Assembly (NCBI GenBank): GCA_900314395.1
Contig: OMVB01000066.1
Coordinates: 1 to 60,101, forward strand
Direction: 5' to 3'
Source of the DNA: an uncultured Prevotellaceae bacterium
Lineage (GTDB): Bacteria; Bacteroidota; Bacteroidia; Bacteroidales; UBA932
Length of the DNA: 60,101 nt
This document shows positions 7,820 through 17,031 of this stretch, piece by piece. Both the position numbers and the translations under genes were made by a program. Below the pieces are notes generated by a model. It did no database searches, was not told the origin of the DNA, and saw only the letters and a program-made list of their open reading frames with translations. Positions within the stretch are counted from its first letter, which is position 1. Each line of letters begins with the position of its first letter.

Positions 7820-9751
7820 ATGAAGCATTTTACATTACCTAAGGACGGCGGACTCATAGAGGAAAATCTGCCCCAGGGAGTCCTGCACTCAAGAGAAAGA
7901 ATCAAAACCGAAATCTTCCCGGACTCTACGCAGGCCAGCCTTGTAATAGCAGAGAACCTGATAGAGAAAATCAACGCCTTCAAGGCCTCAGGGCAGGGCA
8001 GGCGCTTCCGCCTGGGTCTTACCACCGGTTCTTCTCCCGTGTCCCTGTACAGGTGGCTCTCCCGCTTCTGCAGCGAGGGCAAAATCTCTTTCAAGGACAT
8101 CGAAATCTTCTCTATCGACGAATATTATCCTGTTGTGGCAAAGGAGTACGGACGCAACCGCAACCTCTTTTCAGAGCTTCTGAACAAAGTCGACGCCGAT
8201 CCCTCCCTTGTCCATATTCCCTATGCCGATGTTCCCCAGAACGAGGTGTCGGCCTTCTGTGAAGAGTATGAGAAAAAGGTCCGCGACCTTGACCTTCTTA
8301 TAATGGGAGTAGGCGAGCTTGGGCAGGTTGCCTTCAACGAGGCAGTATCGCTCCAGACCAGCCGCACGCGCTGCGTCCGCCTCACCTACAAGAGCCGCAA
8401 AAGGCAGTCCCGCAATTTTGGCGGAGACGTATCGGTTACCCCGGAGCATGCAATCACCATCGGCATAGATACCATAATGAGCGCAAAGGAAATCGTGCTC
8501 ATGTCGTGGGGAGAAGCCAAGGCAGAGGCTGTAAAGGCCGTTTCAGAGGGCCACAGGGATTCTGCATACCCGGCAACCTATCTCCAGAAGCACGAGAATA
8601 TCACCTTGTACGTAGATGAGACTGCGGCAAGCCTGCTTGCGCGCGTTGTCTGCCCCTGGACGGTAGGCCCTTGCGAATGGACGCCCAAATTCATCCGCAA
8701 AGCTGTCATCTGGCTGGCCCAGGAGGTGCACAAACCTATTCTTAAACTTACCCAGAACGACTACCTGGAGAACTTCCTGAGCGAGCTTCTGGAAAAGTAC
8801 GGGCCGTTTGACAAGATTAACATAGATGTTTTCAACGACTTGCAGCATACCATCACCGGCTGGCCGGGAGGCAAACCCAACGCCGACGATTCTACGCGTC
8901 CCGTCAAGAGCAACCCCTTCCCCAAGAAGGTGCTCATCTTCTCTCCCCACCCGGACGATGATGTTATCTCTATGGGCGGAACTTTCATCCGCCTGGCGGA
9001 GCAGGGGCACGATGTGCATGTGGCTTACGAGACATCGGGCAACGTAGCCGTGCACGACGACGTTGTGCTGCAGCACATGGACTGCGCCTTCCAGCTTGGC
9101 TTTGCAGACAAGTTCGCAGAGGTTAAGGCGCTGGTAGACAGCAAAGTACCCGGCCAGCCGGAGCCCCGCGCCCTGCTGGACATCAAGGGTGCCATCCGCC
9201 GCAGCGAGGCCCGCGGCGCCGTGCGCTCCTTCGGTCTTAACGACAACACCAACGCCCACTTCCTGAACCTTCCGTTCTACGAGAGCGGCGGCATCAAGAA
9301 GAATCCCCGCACCCAGGCCGATGTAGACATTATAAAAGACCTTATAATGAAGATCAAGCCGGACCAGATTTACATGGCCGGAGACCTTGCAGACCCTCAC
9401 GGCACCCACCGCGTCTGCACAGAGGCCGCGCTGGAGGCTGTAGAGCAGCTTAAGGCAGAGGGCCAGGCATGGCTGGAGAAGACTAACATCTGGCTGTACC
9501 GCGGCGCTTGGATGGAATGGGAGCTTGGCCGCGTGGACATGGCTGTTCCGCTAAGCCCCGGAGAGCTTGTGAAGAAGCGTCACGCCATCTTCCGCCACCT
9601 GTCCCAGAAGGACATCGTCCCGTTCCCGGGAGACGACCCGCGAGAGTTCTGGCAGCGCGCAGAGGACCGCACCCAGAATACGGCCCGCCTGTACAACGAG
9701 CTTGGAATGGCAGAATATCAGGCAATTGAGGTATTTCTTAAACTTTGTTAA
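7820..9751 (+). CDS. NagB-like / PIG-L (LmbE) deacetylase fusion protein
   Basis: 643 residues. Residues about 25-280 are a glucosamine-6-phosphate deaminase-like domain (LTTGSSPVSLYRWL, IFSIDEYYPVV). Residues about 370-630 are a PIG-L/LmbE N-deacetylase domain with the zinc motif HPDDD (about 376) and the DPHGTHR motif (about 532). Such fusions are typical of Bacteroidota. The deaminase site is altered: the segment aligned with GVGEDGHIAFNE of the neighbouring NagB reads GVGELGQVAFNE, so the residues equivalent to E. coli Asp141 and His143 are Leu and Gln, while Asp72 (IDEY) and Glu148 remain. Deaminase activity is doubtful; it may be a sugar-phosphate sensor or binding module feeding the deacetylase. 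It lies 3 nt before nagB. Confidence 0.9.
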   Translation: MKHFTLPKDGGLIEENLPQGVLHSRERIKTEIFPDSTQASLVIAENLIEKINAFKASGQGRRFRLGLTTGSSPVSLYRWLSRFCSEGKISFKDIEIFSIDEYYPVVAKEYGRNRNLFSELLNKVDADPSLVHIPYADVPQNEVSAFCEEYEKKVRDLDLLIMGVGELGQVAFNEAVSLQTSRTRCVRLTYKSRKRQSRNFGGDVSVTPEHAITIGIDTIMSAKEIVLMSWGEAKAEAVKAVSEGHRDSAYPATYLQKHENITLYVDETAASLLARVVCPWTVGPCEWTPKFIRKAVIWLAQEVHKPILKLTQNDYLENFLSELLEKYGPFDKINIDVFNDLQHTITGWPGGKPNADDSTRPVKSNPFPKKVLIFSPHPDDDVISMGGTFIRLAEQGHDVHVAYETSGNVAVHDDVVLQHMDCAFQLGFADKFAEVKALVDSKVPGQPEPRALLDIKGAIRRSEARGAVRSFGLNDNTNAHFLNLPFYESGGIKKNPRTQADVDIIKDLIMKIKPDQIYMAGDLADPHGTHRVCTEAALEAVEQLKAEGQAWLEKTNIWLYRGAWMEWELGRVDMAVPLSPGELVKKRHAIFRHLSQKDIVPFPGDDPREFWQRAEDRTQNTARLYNELGMAEYQAIEVFLKLC

Positions 9752-9754
9752 ATA

Positions 9755-10549
9755 ATGAACGTAATCATCAGGAACAATGCAGCGGAAGGCTCCCTCTGGG
9801 CAGCACACTACATTGCAGAAAAAATCAACGCAAAGGCAAAAGTGACTGACAAGCCCTTTGTTCTTGGTCTTTGCACCGGCTCAACTCCTATCCAGACCTA
9901 CGCAGAGCTTATCCGCATGGTTAAGGACGGAGAGGTATCATTCAAGAATGTCATTTCATTCAACATGGACGAGTACGTAGGCCTGCCGGAGTCTCACCCG
10001 GAGAGCTACCACTCATTCATGCACAGGTATCTCTTCGACCATATCGACGAGCCAGCACAGAATATCCACATCCTTAACGGAAACGCCCCGGACCCTGTTG
10101 CAGAGTGCCAGGCTTACGAGGATGCCATCGTTGCCGCAGGCGGCTTTGACCTGTTCCTTGGCGGCGTGGGAGAGGACGGCCACATCGCATTCAACGAGCC
10201 TTTCTCTTCACTGGCTTCCCGCACCCGCGTGGTTACCCTTACCCAGGACACCCGCGAGGTCAACGCCCGTTTCTTTGACGGAGACTTTAACAAGGTTCCC
10301 CGCCAGGCTCTTACCGTTGGCGTAGCTACCGTTCTTTCTTCCAAGGAGGTTGTAATCCTTGCCTTCGGAAGCAAGAAAGCCCGCGCCCTTAAGGATGCCA
10401 TCGAGGGTCCGATGTCGCATTACTGCACCCTTAGCGGCCTCCAGGGACACCCTGCCGGCACCATCGTCTGCGACGAGCTGTCCGTTGGCGAGCTGAAGGT
10501 GAATTCTTACCGCTACTTCAAGGCTGTAGAAGCTGCAGAAAATGCGTAA
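9755..10549 (+). CDS. nagB: Glucosamine-6-phosphate deaminase
   Basis: 264 residues, the usual length. All active-site segments are intact: LCTGSTPIQTY for phosphate binding, FNMDEYVGL (Asp72 of the E. coli enzyme) and GGVGEDGHIAFNEP (Asp141, His143, Glu148). It converts glucosamine-6-phosphate to fructose-6-phosphate and ammonia in the cytoplasm, sending amino sugars to glycolysis. It follows its inactive-looking paralogue by 3 nt and overlaps the fucosidase start by 8 nt, so all are co-translated. Confidence 0.97.
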   Translation: MNVIIRNNAAEGSLWAAHYIAEKINAKAKVTDKPFVLGLCTGSTPIQTYAELIRMVKDGEVSFKNVISFNMDEYVGLPESHPESYHSFMHRYLFDHIDEPAQNIHILNGNAPDPVAECQAYEDAIVAAGGFDLFLGGVGEDGHIAFNEPFSSLASRTRVVTLTQDTREVNARFFDGDFNKVPRQALTVGVATVLSSKEVVILAFGSKKARALKDAIEGPMSHYCTLSGLQGHPAGTIVCDELSVGELKVNSYRYFKAVEAAENA

Positions 10550-12839
10550 GCTTCTTGTTTTAATTCCGGTCCTTACCCTGCTGTCCGGCTGTGGCAAGGA
10601 CCGGAATTCTGCGTCTATGGTGCTTCATTACGACGCGCCGGCAGAGTTTTTTGAGGAGGCCCTGCCGATAGGCAACGGCCGCCTTGGGGCGATGGTTTAC
10701 GGGGGTACTTCCACGGAGAAGCTCTCGCTTAACGACATCACCCTTTGGACGGGAGAGCCGGACAAAGGGCAGGAGCACATAGACCTGGCGGGGAGCGGTC
10801 TTCCGGTCGCCGGCAGGCTGGCGGAGGTCCGGGCAGCCCTTGACAGGGAGGATTACCGGGCTGCGGAGCAGCTGCAAAAGGGCCTGCAGGGGCACTTCAG
10901 TGAGAGTTACCAGCCACTTGGCAACCTGATTGTCAATCATACAGCCGATGCTGGTGCGGTATCCGGCTACCAGCGGCAGCTGGACCTTGCAAACGCAACT
11001 GCCACAGTTACTTACAAGCGTGGTGGCATCCAGTTCAAGACGGAGTATTTTGCATCGGCGCCGGATTCCGTGATAGTGGTTTCCTATGAGTCCGGGGCGC
11101 CGATGGACCTGGACATCGGCTTTGAAACCCAGCAGAAGGTGCTGGAGGCATCGGCCCTTGTCCAAGGGGGCATCGGCGTTATAACTACCGATGGATATAC
11201 GGCGTGGCATGCGTATCCGGGCTATTATAAGCAGGGAGAGGGGCAGTTCCTCTACGACCCGGAGCGGGGCATCCACTTCCGCACGGTAGTGAGTGTCTGC
11301 GCAGAAGATGGCTCGGTGACGGCGGCAGAGGGTAAAATTATGGTCAGGGGGGCTACAAGGCTGGCGCTTAAGGTTGTGAATGCCACCAGCTTCAATGGCT
11401 TTGACAAGGATCCGGTGCGCGAAGGAAAGGACTGGCGGGCGCTGGCATCGGCAAATGCTTACAAGGTGCAAAATACTTCTGTATCAGGTCTTTATGCGGC
11501 GCACGTGGCAGACTATCAGAGGCTTTTCAATACTTTTGAACTTTATCTTGGGGAGACTCCGGATTCTGTGAAGGCGCTTCCTACGGATGTTCAGCTTAAG
11601 CGGTATACAGACCTGGAGGAGGCGAATCCGGAGCTGGAGGCGCTGTACTTCCAGTACGGCCGGTATCTGCTTATTTCTTCTTCCAGGACGCGCGGGGTGC
11701 CGGCAAATTTGCAGGGGCTCTGGAACGAGAGCGCAGACCCGCCGTGGAGCTGCAATTACACCACAAATATTAATCTGGAGGAGAATTACTGGCCTGCAGA
11801 GGCTTCCGGGCTGGGCGAGCTGCACGAGGTCCTGCTGGACTTCCTGCACAATGTTTCGGCTACCGGCCGCAATACCGCAGGAACTTTTTACGGGGCTACG
11901 CAGGGCTGGTGCCTGGGACATAACACGGATATCTGGGCTATGTCCTGCCCGGTTGGCCTTGGCAGCGGAGACCCCTGCTGGGCCAACTGGAATATGGGCG
12001 GCGCGTGGCTAAGCACCCATATTTGGGAGCACTGGCTGTATACAAGGGACAAGGAGCGGCTTAAGAAGGACTTACCGGTGCTTCTTGGGGCGGCTGAATT
12101 CTGCCTGGACTGGCTTGTAGAGAAGGACGGCGTCCTGCTCACATCGCCGTCTACGTCTCCTGAGAATCTTTACGTTACGCCCGACGGCTTCATGGGCGCC
12201 ACTCTCTATGGCTCCACGGCCGATGCCGCCATTATCCGCGAATGCCTGACAGATGCCCGTCTGGCTGCGGAGGAGATTTTGGCCTCCGACGGGGAAGAGC
12301 CCGCCTTGCGGTCATTTATAGACCGGGCCGATGCCGCTCTGGCCAAATTGCTCCCCTATAAGATTGGCGCCGACGGCCGCTTGCAGGAGTGGTATCATGA
12401 CTGGGCCGACGCAGACCCGCATCATCGCCATCAAAGCCATTTAATTGGCGTTTATCCGGGGCGGCAGATTGTTTCCGGCCCCTTGGCCGATGCAGCTTTG
12501 AAGTCGCTGTCTGGGAGGGGTTTTGAGACTACCGGATGGAGCTGCGGCTGGCGCATCAACCTGTATGCCCGTCTTGGGGACGTCAGGAACGCCTACAAGA
12601 TGTTCCGCCGTCTGCTAAGGTACGTGAGCCCGGACGGCTTCAGCGGCGCGGACGCCCGCCGCGGCGGTGGCACCTATCCCAATCTTATGGATGCCCACTC
12701 CCCTTTCCAGATTGACGGCAACTTCGGCGGCGCCGCCGGCCTTTTGGAATTGTTCCGGAGAGGTTTAAGGCTTTGGCCCCACGGCCGGGTCAAGGGGCTG
12801 CGGACCGACGACGGAAAGACAATCGACATACAATGGTAA
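10542..12839 (+). CDS. GH95 family alpha-L-fucosidase, lipoprotein
   Basis: 765 residues. Lipobox LLSGCGK with Cys at residue 17 points to export and lipid anchoring. The N-terminal GH95 beta domain starts at about 28 (EALPIGNGRLGAMVYGG). The catalytic barrel carries NINLEENYWPAE (about 410), the acid-region segment SPSTSPEN (about 535) and DAHSPFQIDGNFGG (about 715), the segments that hold the Asn, Glu and Asp of inverting GH95 enzymes. They release alpha-1,2-fucose (some members act on L-galactose). The start lies inside the nagB stop region. With NagB and the deacetylase it suggests use of fucosylated, amino-sugar-rich host glycans. Confidence 0.9.
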   Translation: MRKLLVLIPVLTLLSGCGKDRNSASMVLHYDAPAEFFEEALPIGNGRLGAMVYGGTSTEKLSLNDITLWTGEPDKGQEHIDLAGSGLPVAGRLAEVRAALDREDYRAAEQLQKGLQGHFSESYQPLGNLIVNHTADAGAVSGYQRQLDLANATATVTYKRGGIQFKTEYFASAPDSVIVVSYESGAPMDLDIGFETQQKVLEASALVQGGIGVITTDGYTAWHAYPGYYKQGEGQFLYDPERGIHFRTVVSVCAEDGSVTAAEGKIMVRGATRLALKVVNATSFNGFDKDPVREGKDWRALASANAYKVQNTSVSGLYAAHVADYQRLFNTFELYLGETPDSVKALPTDVQLKRYTDLEEANPELEALYFQYGRYLLISSSRTRGVPANLQGLWNESADPPWSCNYTTNINLEENYWPAEASGLGELHEVLLDFLHNVSATGRNTAGTFYGATQGWCLGHNTDIWAMSCPVGLGSGDPCWANWNMGGAWLSTHIWEHWLYTRDKERLKKDLPVLLGAAEFCLDWLVEKDGVLLTSPSTSPENLYVTPDGFMGATLYGSTADAAIIRECLTDARLAAEEILASDGEEPALRSFIDRADAALAKLLPYKIGADGRLQEWYHDWADADPHHRHQSHLIGVYPGRQIVSGPLADAALKSLSGRGFETTGWSCGWRINLYARLGDVRNAYKMFRRLLRYVSPDGFSGADARRGGGTYPNLMDAHSPFQIDGNFGGAAGLLELFRRGLRLWPHGRVKGLRTDDGKTIDIQW

Positions 12840-12844
12840 CAAAA

Positions 12845-12872
12845 AAGTGCCACCCGGGAAGGGCGGCACTTT
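12845..12872. terminator. Bidirectional terminator between the fucosidase and rplQ
   Basis: Inverted repeat AAGTGCCaCCC / GGGcGGCACTT with a short loop, A-tract before and T-tract after, between convergent genes. It should end both the glycan operon and the ribosomal operon. Confidence 0.85.
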
Positions 12873-12889
12873 TCATTAGTACCAGAGTA

Positions 12890-13387
12890 CTATTCGGCTT
12901 TCTCCTCGGGAGCGGCCTCTGCGGCGGGTGCCTCAGCTGCGGGAGCAGCGGGAGCCTCTGCCTTCTTGGCGCGGCTACGACGGGTAGTCTTCTTGGCCTC
13001 TTTCTTGGGAGCGGAAGCGATAGCAGCCTCGTTGAAGTCTACGAACTCTACAAGAGCCATCTCTGAACCGTCACCCTGACGGAAACCAGTGTGAAGAATC
13101 CTCAGGTATCCACCGGGACGGTCAGCGATCTTAGGTGCGATGGTGCGGAAGAGCTCTGCAACAGCGTACTTGTCCTTAAGGTAGCTGAAAACTACACGAC
13201 GGGAGTGTGTAGAATCGTCCTTAGACTTGGTTACGAGGGGTTCCAGGTACATCTTCAAAGCCTTAGCCTTGGCAACTGTGGTCTCGATTCTCTTGTGGAG
13301 AATGAGGGATGAAGCCATGTTTGCAAGCATTGCCTTGCGATGACCGCTCTGACGTCCAAGGTGATTGAATGATTTATTGTGCCTCAT
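12890..13387 (-). CDS. rplQ: 50S ribosomal protein L17
   Basis: 165 residues. Residues 1-120 are the L17 fold ([20 protein letters not shown]). Residues about 130-165 are a Lys, Ala, Pro and Glu-rich tail without predicted fold, a common extension in Bacteroidota. It is the last gene of the lower ribosomal block, 2 nt after rpoA, in the canonical rpoA-rplQ order. Confidence 0.98.
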   Translation of the reverse strand: MRHNKSFNHLGRQSGHRKAMLANMASSLILHKRIETTVAKAKALKMYLEPLVTKSKDDSTHSRRVVFSYLKDKYAVAELFRTIAPKIADRPGGYLRILHTGFRQGDGSEMALVEFVDFNEAAIASAPKKEAKKTTRRSRAKKAEAPAAPAAEAPAAEAAPEEKAE

Positions 13388-13389
13388 AA

Positions 13390-14397
13390 TTAAACGATCT
13401 TTTTCTTAGGTTCAATATTATATTTTCTGACATCCATACCGAAGGAAAGTTTCATCTTCTCTACGATAACATCGATCTCGTTGAGACTCTTGCGGCCGAA
13501 GTTGCGGAACTTCATGAGCTCTGCCCTTGAGTAGGATACAAGGTCTGCGAATGTGTCGATGTCAGCAGCCTTCAGACAGTTGTAAGCCCTTACAGAAAGG
13601 CCCATGTCTGAGAGCTTGGTAAGAAGGAGATGTCTGGTACGGAGTGACTCCTCGTCCAGCTCCTTGCTCTCGGTCTCAACAGAGCTCTCAAGAGTGAGCT
13701 TGTTGTCGTCGGTGAACAGGCGGAAGTGGTAAATGAGGATGTTGGCAGCCTCCTGGAGCGCAGCTTCAGGGGAGATGGAGCCATCGGTCACAATTTCCAG
13801 ATTCAGCTTCTCATAGTCGGTCTTCTGCTCTACACGCCAGTTGTCAACAGTCCAGTTGACCTTGCGGATAGGGGTATAGATTGAGTCAACCGGAATGGTT
13901 CCGATAGGAGTGTTGGCGTCCCTTTCCTCCTCGGCCGGAACAAAGCCGCGGCCCTTGGTGATGGTAAGGGAAATCTCAATCTTTACAGAAGGCTCCAATG
14001 AGCAAATGTGGAGTTCAGGATTCAGCACCTTGAAAGAAGACAATCCCTTGGAGATATCCTCTGCGGTAAACTCCTGCTTACCGCTTACGGTGATGTTTGC
14101 AACCTCAGAGTCAACACCTTCTACCATTCTCTTGAATCTCACTTGCTTGAGGTTAAGGATGATGTCCTGCATACCTTCGATTACGCCGGGGATGGTCTGG
14201 AATTCCTGATCCACACCGCTGACTTTAATCGAACTGATAGCAAAACCTTCCAGGGATGACAGGAGGATGCGACGGAGGGCGTTACCGATGGTCTGTCCGT
14301 ATCCGGGCTCAAGGGGCCTGAATTCGAAGCGGCCGACGGTATCGGTACCTTCGAGCATAATCACCTTATCAGGTTTTTGAAATGCTAAGATTGCCAT
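13390..14397 (-). CDS. rpoA: RNA polymerase alpha subunit
   Basis: 335 residues with the N-terminal assembly domain (residues about 20-235, [13 protein letters not shown]) and the alpha-CTD (about 260-320, with LGRK-type helix [12 protein letters not shown]), which contacts UP elements and activators. Length is normal. It lies between rpsD and rplQ as in most bacteria. Confidence 0.99.
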   Translation of the reverse strand: MAILAFQKPDKVIMLEGTDTVGRFEFRPLEPGYGQTIGNALRRILLSSLEGFAISSIKVSGVDQEFQTIPGVIEGMQDIILNLKQVRFKRMVEGVDSEVANITVSGKQEFTAEDISKGLSSFKVLNPELHICSLEPSVKIEISLTITKGRGFVPAEEERDANTPIGTIPVDSIYTPIRKVNWTVDNWRVEQKTDYEKLNLEIVTDGSISPEAALQEAANILIYHFRLFTDDNKLTLESSVETESKELDEESLRTRHLLLTKLSDMGLSVRAYNCLKAADIDTFADLVSYSRAELMKFRNFGRKSLNEIDVIVEKMKLSFGMDVRKYNIEPKKKIV

Positions 14398-14424
14398 ATT
14401 GTTTCTTGTTAAGGTGTTAAATTA

Positions 14425-15030
14425 TTACTTGGAGTAGAGGTCAACGATAAGCTGCTCGTTGATGTTCTCAGGGATTTCCTCGCGGGTAGGTACGTTAAGG
14501 TACTTACCGGTAAGGTTCTTGGCGTCGAACTCGAGCCAAGAATACTTGCTTGCAGAAGCAATGCTGTTCTGGATAACCTCCAGGCTCTTTGACCTTTCCC
14601 TAACTGCTACTACATCACCGGCCTTAACCTGTGCGGAAGGGATGTTGCAGATAGCACCGTTAAGAGTAATGTGGCGGTGAAGCACAAGCTGACGTGCAGC
14701 GGCCCTTGTAGGAGCGATTCCAAGACGGTATACGATGTTGTCAAGACGGCTCTCAAGGAGGAAGAGGAGGTTTTCACCCTTCTGACCTGCCATGCGGGAA
14801 GCCTTGTCGTATGTGTTACGGAACTGACGCTCAAGAACGCCGTACATGTATTTAACTTTCTGCTTCTCTTTCAGCTGATTACCGTATTCGGTAGTCTTGC
14901 GGGCGCGCTTGCGTGCTGCACCGTGCTGTCCGGGAGGGAAATTTCTTTTCTCGTAGTATTTGTCTGCGCCGTAAATAGGCTCGCCGAACTTGCGGGCGAT
15001 TTTAGTACTGGGACCAGTATATCTTGCCAT
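14425..15030 (-). CDS. rpsD: 30S ribosomal protein S4
   Basis: 201 residues. The S4 RNA-binding domain lies at about 92-155 ([20 protein letters not shown]). The N-terminal region lacks the four-Cys zinc knuckle, so it is the zinc-free form. S4 often represses the alpha operon; no repressor site was identified here. Confidence 0.98.
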   Translation of the reverse strand: MARYTGPSTKIARKFGEPIYGADKYYEKRNFPPGQHGAARKRARKTTEYGNQLKEKQKVKYMYGVLERQFRNTYDKASRMAGQKGENLLFLLESRLDNIVYRLGIAPTRAAARQLVLHRHITLNGAICNIPSAQVKAGDVVAVRERSKSLEVIQNSIASASKYSWLEFDAKNLTGKYLNVPTREEIPENINEQLIVDLYSK

Positions 15031-15051
15031 AATATTCTACGCTTTAATAGG

Positions 15052-15441
15052 TTAAACTTTACGACGACCTTTAGGACGGCAGCCATTGTGAGGCATAGGG
15101 GTAACGTCGATGATCTCGATAACCTCGATACCTGCGTTGTTGATAGTTCTGATTGCGGACTCACGGCCTGCACCAGGACCTTTTACATAGCACTTAACCT
15201 TGCGGAGACCTGCGTCGAAAGCGGTCTTGGAAGCGTCCTCTGCAGCCATCTGGGCAGCATAAGGAGTGTTTTTCTTGGAACCGCGGAAGCCGCACTTTCC
15301 GGCTGAAGACCAGCTGATAACCTGGCCCACGCCATTAGTGAGAGAAACGATGACGTTGTTGAAAGTCGATGAAATATGAGCTTCACCAACAGCTTCAACC
15401 TTAACGACTCTCTTTTTCGTTGTTGTTGTTTTCTTTGCCAT
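15052..15441 (-). CDS. rpsK: 30S ribosomal protein S11
   Basis: 129 residues with the conserved C-terminal segment [18 protein letters not shown] and an N-terminal Lys/Thr-rich stretch. It lies 12 nt after rpsM in the standard rpsM-rpsK-rpsD order. It forms part of the 30S platform. Confidence 0.98.
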   Translation of the reverse strand: MAKKTTTTKKRVVKVEAVGEAHISSTFNNVIVSLTNGVGQVISWSSAGKCGFRGSKKNTPYAAQMAAEDASKTAFDAGLRKVKCYVKGPGAGRESAIRTINNAGIEVIEIIDVTPMPHNGCRPKGRRKV

Positions 15442-15453
15442 AATTCATCCGGA

Positions 15454-15831
15454 TTATTTGGTTGCTTTCTTCTTGTTTGCAACGGTCTTCTTTCTTCCCT
15501 TACGGGTACGTGCGTTGTTCTTGGTGCTCTGACCGCGGACGGGAAGTCCGACACGGTGACGTACACCACGATAGCAACCAATGTCCATCAATCGTTTGAT
15601 GTTCATCTGAACAGTGGAACGGAGTTCACCCTCGATCTTGTAGTTCTCGTTGATCTCTGCACGGATCTTGGCGATCTGGTCGTCATCCCACTGATTAACC
15701 TTAGTGTCGTAATCGATGCCACATGCATCAAGGATTTTCCTTGCTGAAGAGCGACCGATACCGAAGATATAGGTAAGACCTATCTCTCCTCTTTTGTTGT
15801 TCGGTAAATCAACACCGGCTATTCTTGCCAT
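15454..15831 (-). CDS. rpsM: 30S ribosomal protein S13
   Basis: 125 residues, starting [20 protein letters not shown] and ending in a basic tail that reaches the tRNA sites of the 30S head. It lies 39 nt downstream of rpmJ. Confidence 0.98.
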   Translation of the reverse strand: MARIAGVDLPNNKRGEIGLTYIFGIGRSSARKILDACGIDYDTKVNQWDDDQIAKIRAEINENYKIEGELRSTVQMNIKRLMDIGCYRGVRHRVGLPVRGQSTKNNARTRKGRKKTVANKKKATK

Positions 15832-15870
15832 AATCTGTTATCTTTTACTTTAATGTTATACAACTGAATT

Positions 15871-15987
15871 TTATCCCTGGCGCATTTTGAATTTGGGATT
15901 CTTCTTACAGATTACATAGAGATGTCCTTTACGACGGACGATCTTGCAATCTTCGCTGCGCTTTTTGATGGATGTTTTAATTTTCAT
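15871..15987 (-). CDS. rpmJ: 50S ribosomal protein L36, zinc-poor form
   Basis: 38-residue protein beginning [19 protein letters not shown] and ending KFKMRQG. Of the four zinc ligands in the C+ form, only two Cys remain (residues 14 and 27); the first Cys and the His near the C-terminus are replaced, so zinc binding is unlikely. It lies between infA and rpsM, the standard position. Confidence 0.95.
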   Translation of the reverse strand: MKIKTSIKKRSEDCKIVRRKGHLYVICKKNPKFKMRQG

Positions 15988-16001
15988 ATTGCAAAAATAA
16001 T

Positions 16002-16220
16002 TTATTTGTATCTGAAGGATATTCTGCCTTTGGTCAAATCATAAGGTGACATCTCAACCTTAACTTTATCTCCCAGGAGGATGTGGATGAAATTCTGCCT
16101 CATCTTTCCGGAGATGTGAGCGAGTATGACGTGACCGTTCGCCAGTTCTACCTTAAACATTGCGTTAGGGAGCGTTTCGACGATAACCCCGTCTTGCTCG
16201 ATTGCTGCTTGTTTTGACAT
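16002..16220 (-). CDS. infA: Translation initiation factor IF-1
   Basis: 72 residues, a single S1-type OB fold ([20 protein letters not shown], then [17 protein letters not shown]). Length is exactly that of IF-1, which occupies the 30S A site during initiation. It lies between map and rpmJ. Confidence 0.98.
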   Translation of the reverse strand: MSKQAAIEQDGVIVETLPNAMFKVELANGHVILAHISGKMRQNFIHILLGDKVKVEMSPYDLTKGRISFRYK

Positions 16221-16232
16221 TGAAATATCTCT

Positions 16233-17012
16233 TTAAAAATTTATACCAACTTCCTTCTCAATGAATTCAAAGGTCGACAGTTGCTCCGCGTGGCCTTTAC
16301 GGACAACAACCGTAAGTTCGAAGTGCGCAGCCTTCTTGTGATCAACAGTGCGTACCGCCCAACCGTTTTTTGCAAGGTACACATGGCGGTCGCCCGCCGT
16401 GATCATAGGCTCTATGCATATAGTCATTCCTTCCACGAGCCTTGTTCCCCTCCCCTGGTGTCCGTAATTGGGCACCCCGGGGTTCTCGTGCATGTCCCGG
16501 CCTATTCCGTGGCCTTCCAGCTCACGTACTACTCCAAAACCGAATGACTCCGAATACGATTGCACCGCGTGTCCGATATCGCCGGTACGGGCCCCTGCGA
16601 CAGCCTTTTCTATACCTTTGTACAACGATTCCTTAGTAACAGAGAGGAGTTTCAGCGTCTCAGCGTCCACCTCCCCTACAGGGAAGGTGAAGGCTGAATC
16701 GCCATTGTATCCTTTGTACTTGGTACCCAGGTCTATCGAAACGATGTCTCCTTCCTGGAGGACATAGTCCGACGGGAAACCGTGTACCACGGTATCGTTG
16801 ACAGAAGCACAGATGGCTGCGGGATAGCCGTCGTAACCCAAGAAGTTAGGAACTGCGCCGTTGTCACGGATAAAAGTCTCGGCCACCTTATTCAACTGCA
16901 TAGTTGTCACACCAGGGGCGACCGCTTTACCGACTTCTGCCAACGCACGACTGGTCAGCTGTCCGTTTATGCGGAGTAGTTCAATAGCTTCTTCTGTCTT
17001 CGGTGCTACCAT
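16233..17012 (-). CDS. map: Type I methionine aminopeptidase
   Basis: 259 residues without N-terminal extension. All five metal ligands of the pita-bread fold can be seen: Asp in VSIDLG, Asp in NGDSAFTF, His in GHGIGRDMHENP, Glu in CIEPMI and Glu in HFELTVVV. It removes the initiator Met from new proteins. Its place between secY and infA is usual in Bacteroidota. Confidence 0.97.
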   Translation of the reverse strand: MVAPKTEEAIELLRINGQLTSRALAEVGKAVAPGVTTMQLNKVAETFIRDNGAVPNFLGYDGYPAAICASVNDTVVHGFPSDYVLQEGDIVSIDLGTKYKGYNGDSAFTFPVGEVDAETLKLLSVTKESLYKGIEKAVAGARTGDIGHAVQSYSESFGFGVVRELEGHGIGRDMHENPGVPNYGHQGRGTRLVEGMTICIEPMITAGDRHVYLAKNGWAVRTVDHKKAAHFELTVVVRKGHAEQLSTFEFIEKEVGINF

Positions 17013-17031
17013 CTTCCTTCTACCATCAAAA

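Noticed and set aside
8543-9409. 288-codon open frame antisense to the NagB-like/PIG-L fusion
   Set aside because: The sense strand carries recognisable catalytic motifs and a tight operon; nothing supports the antisense frame.
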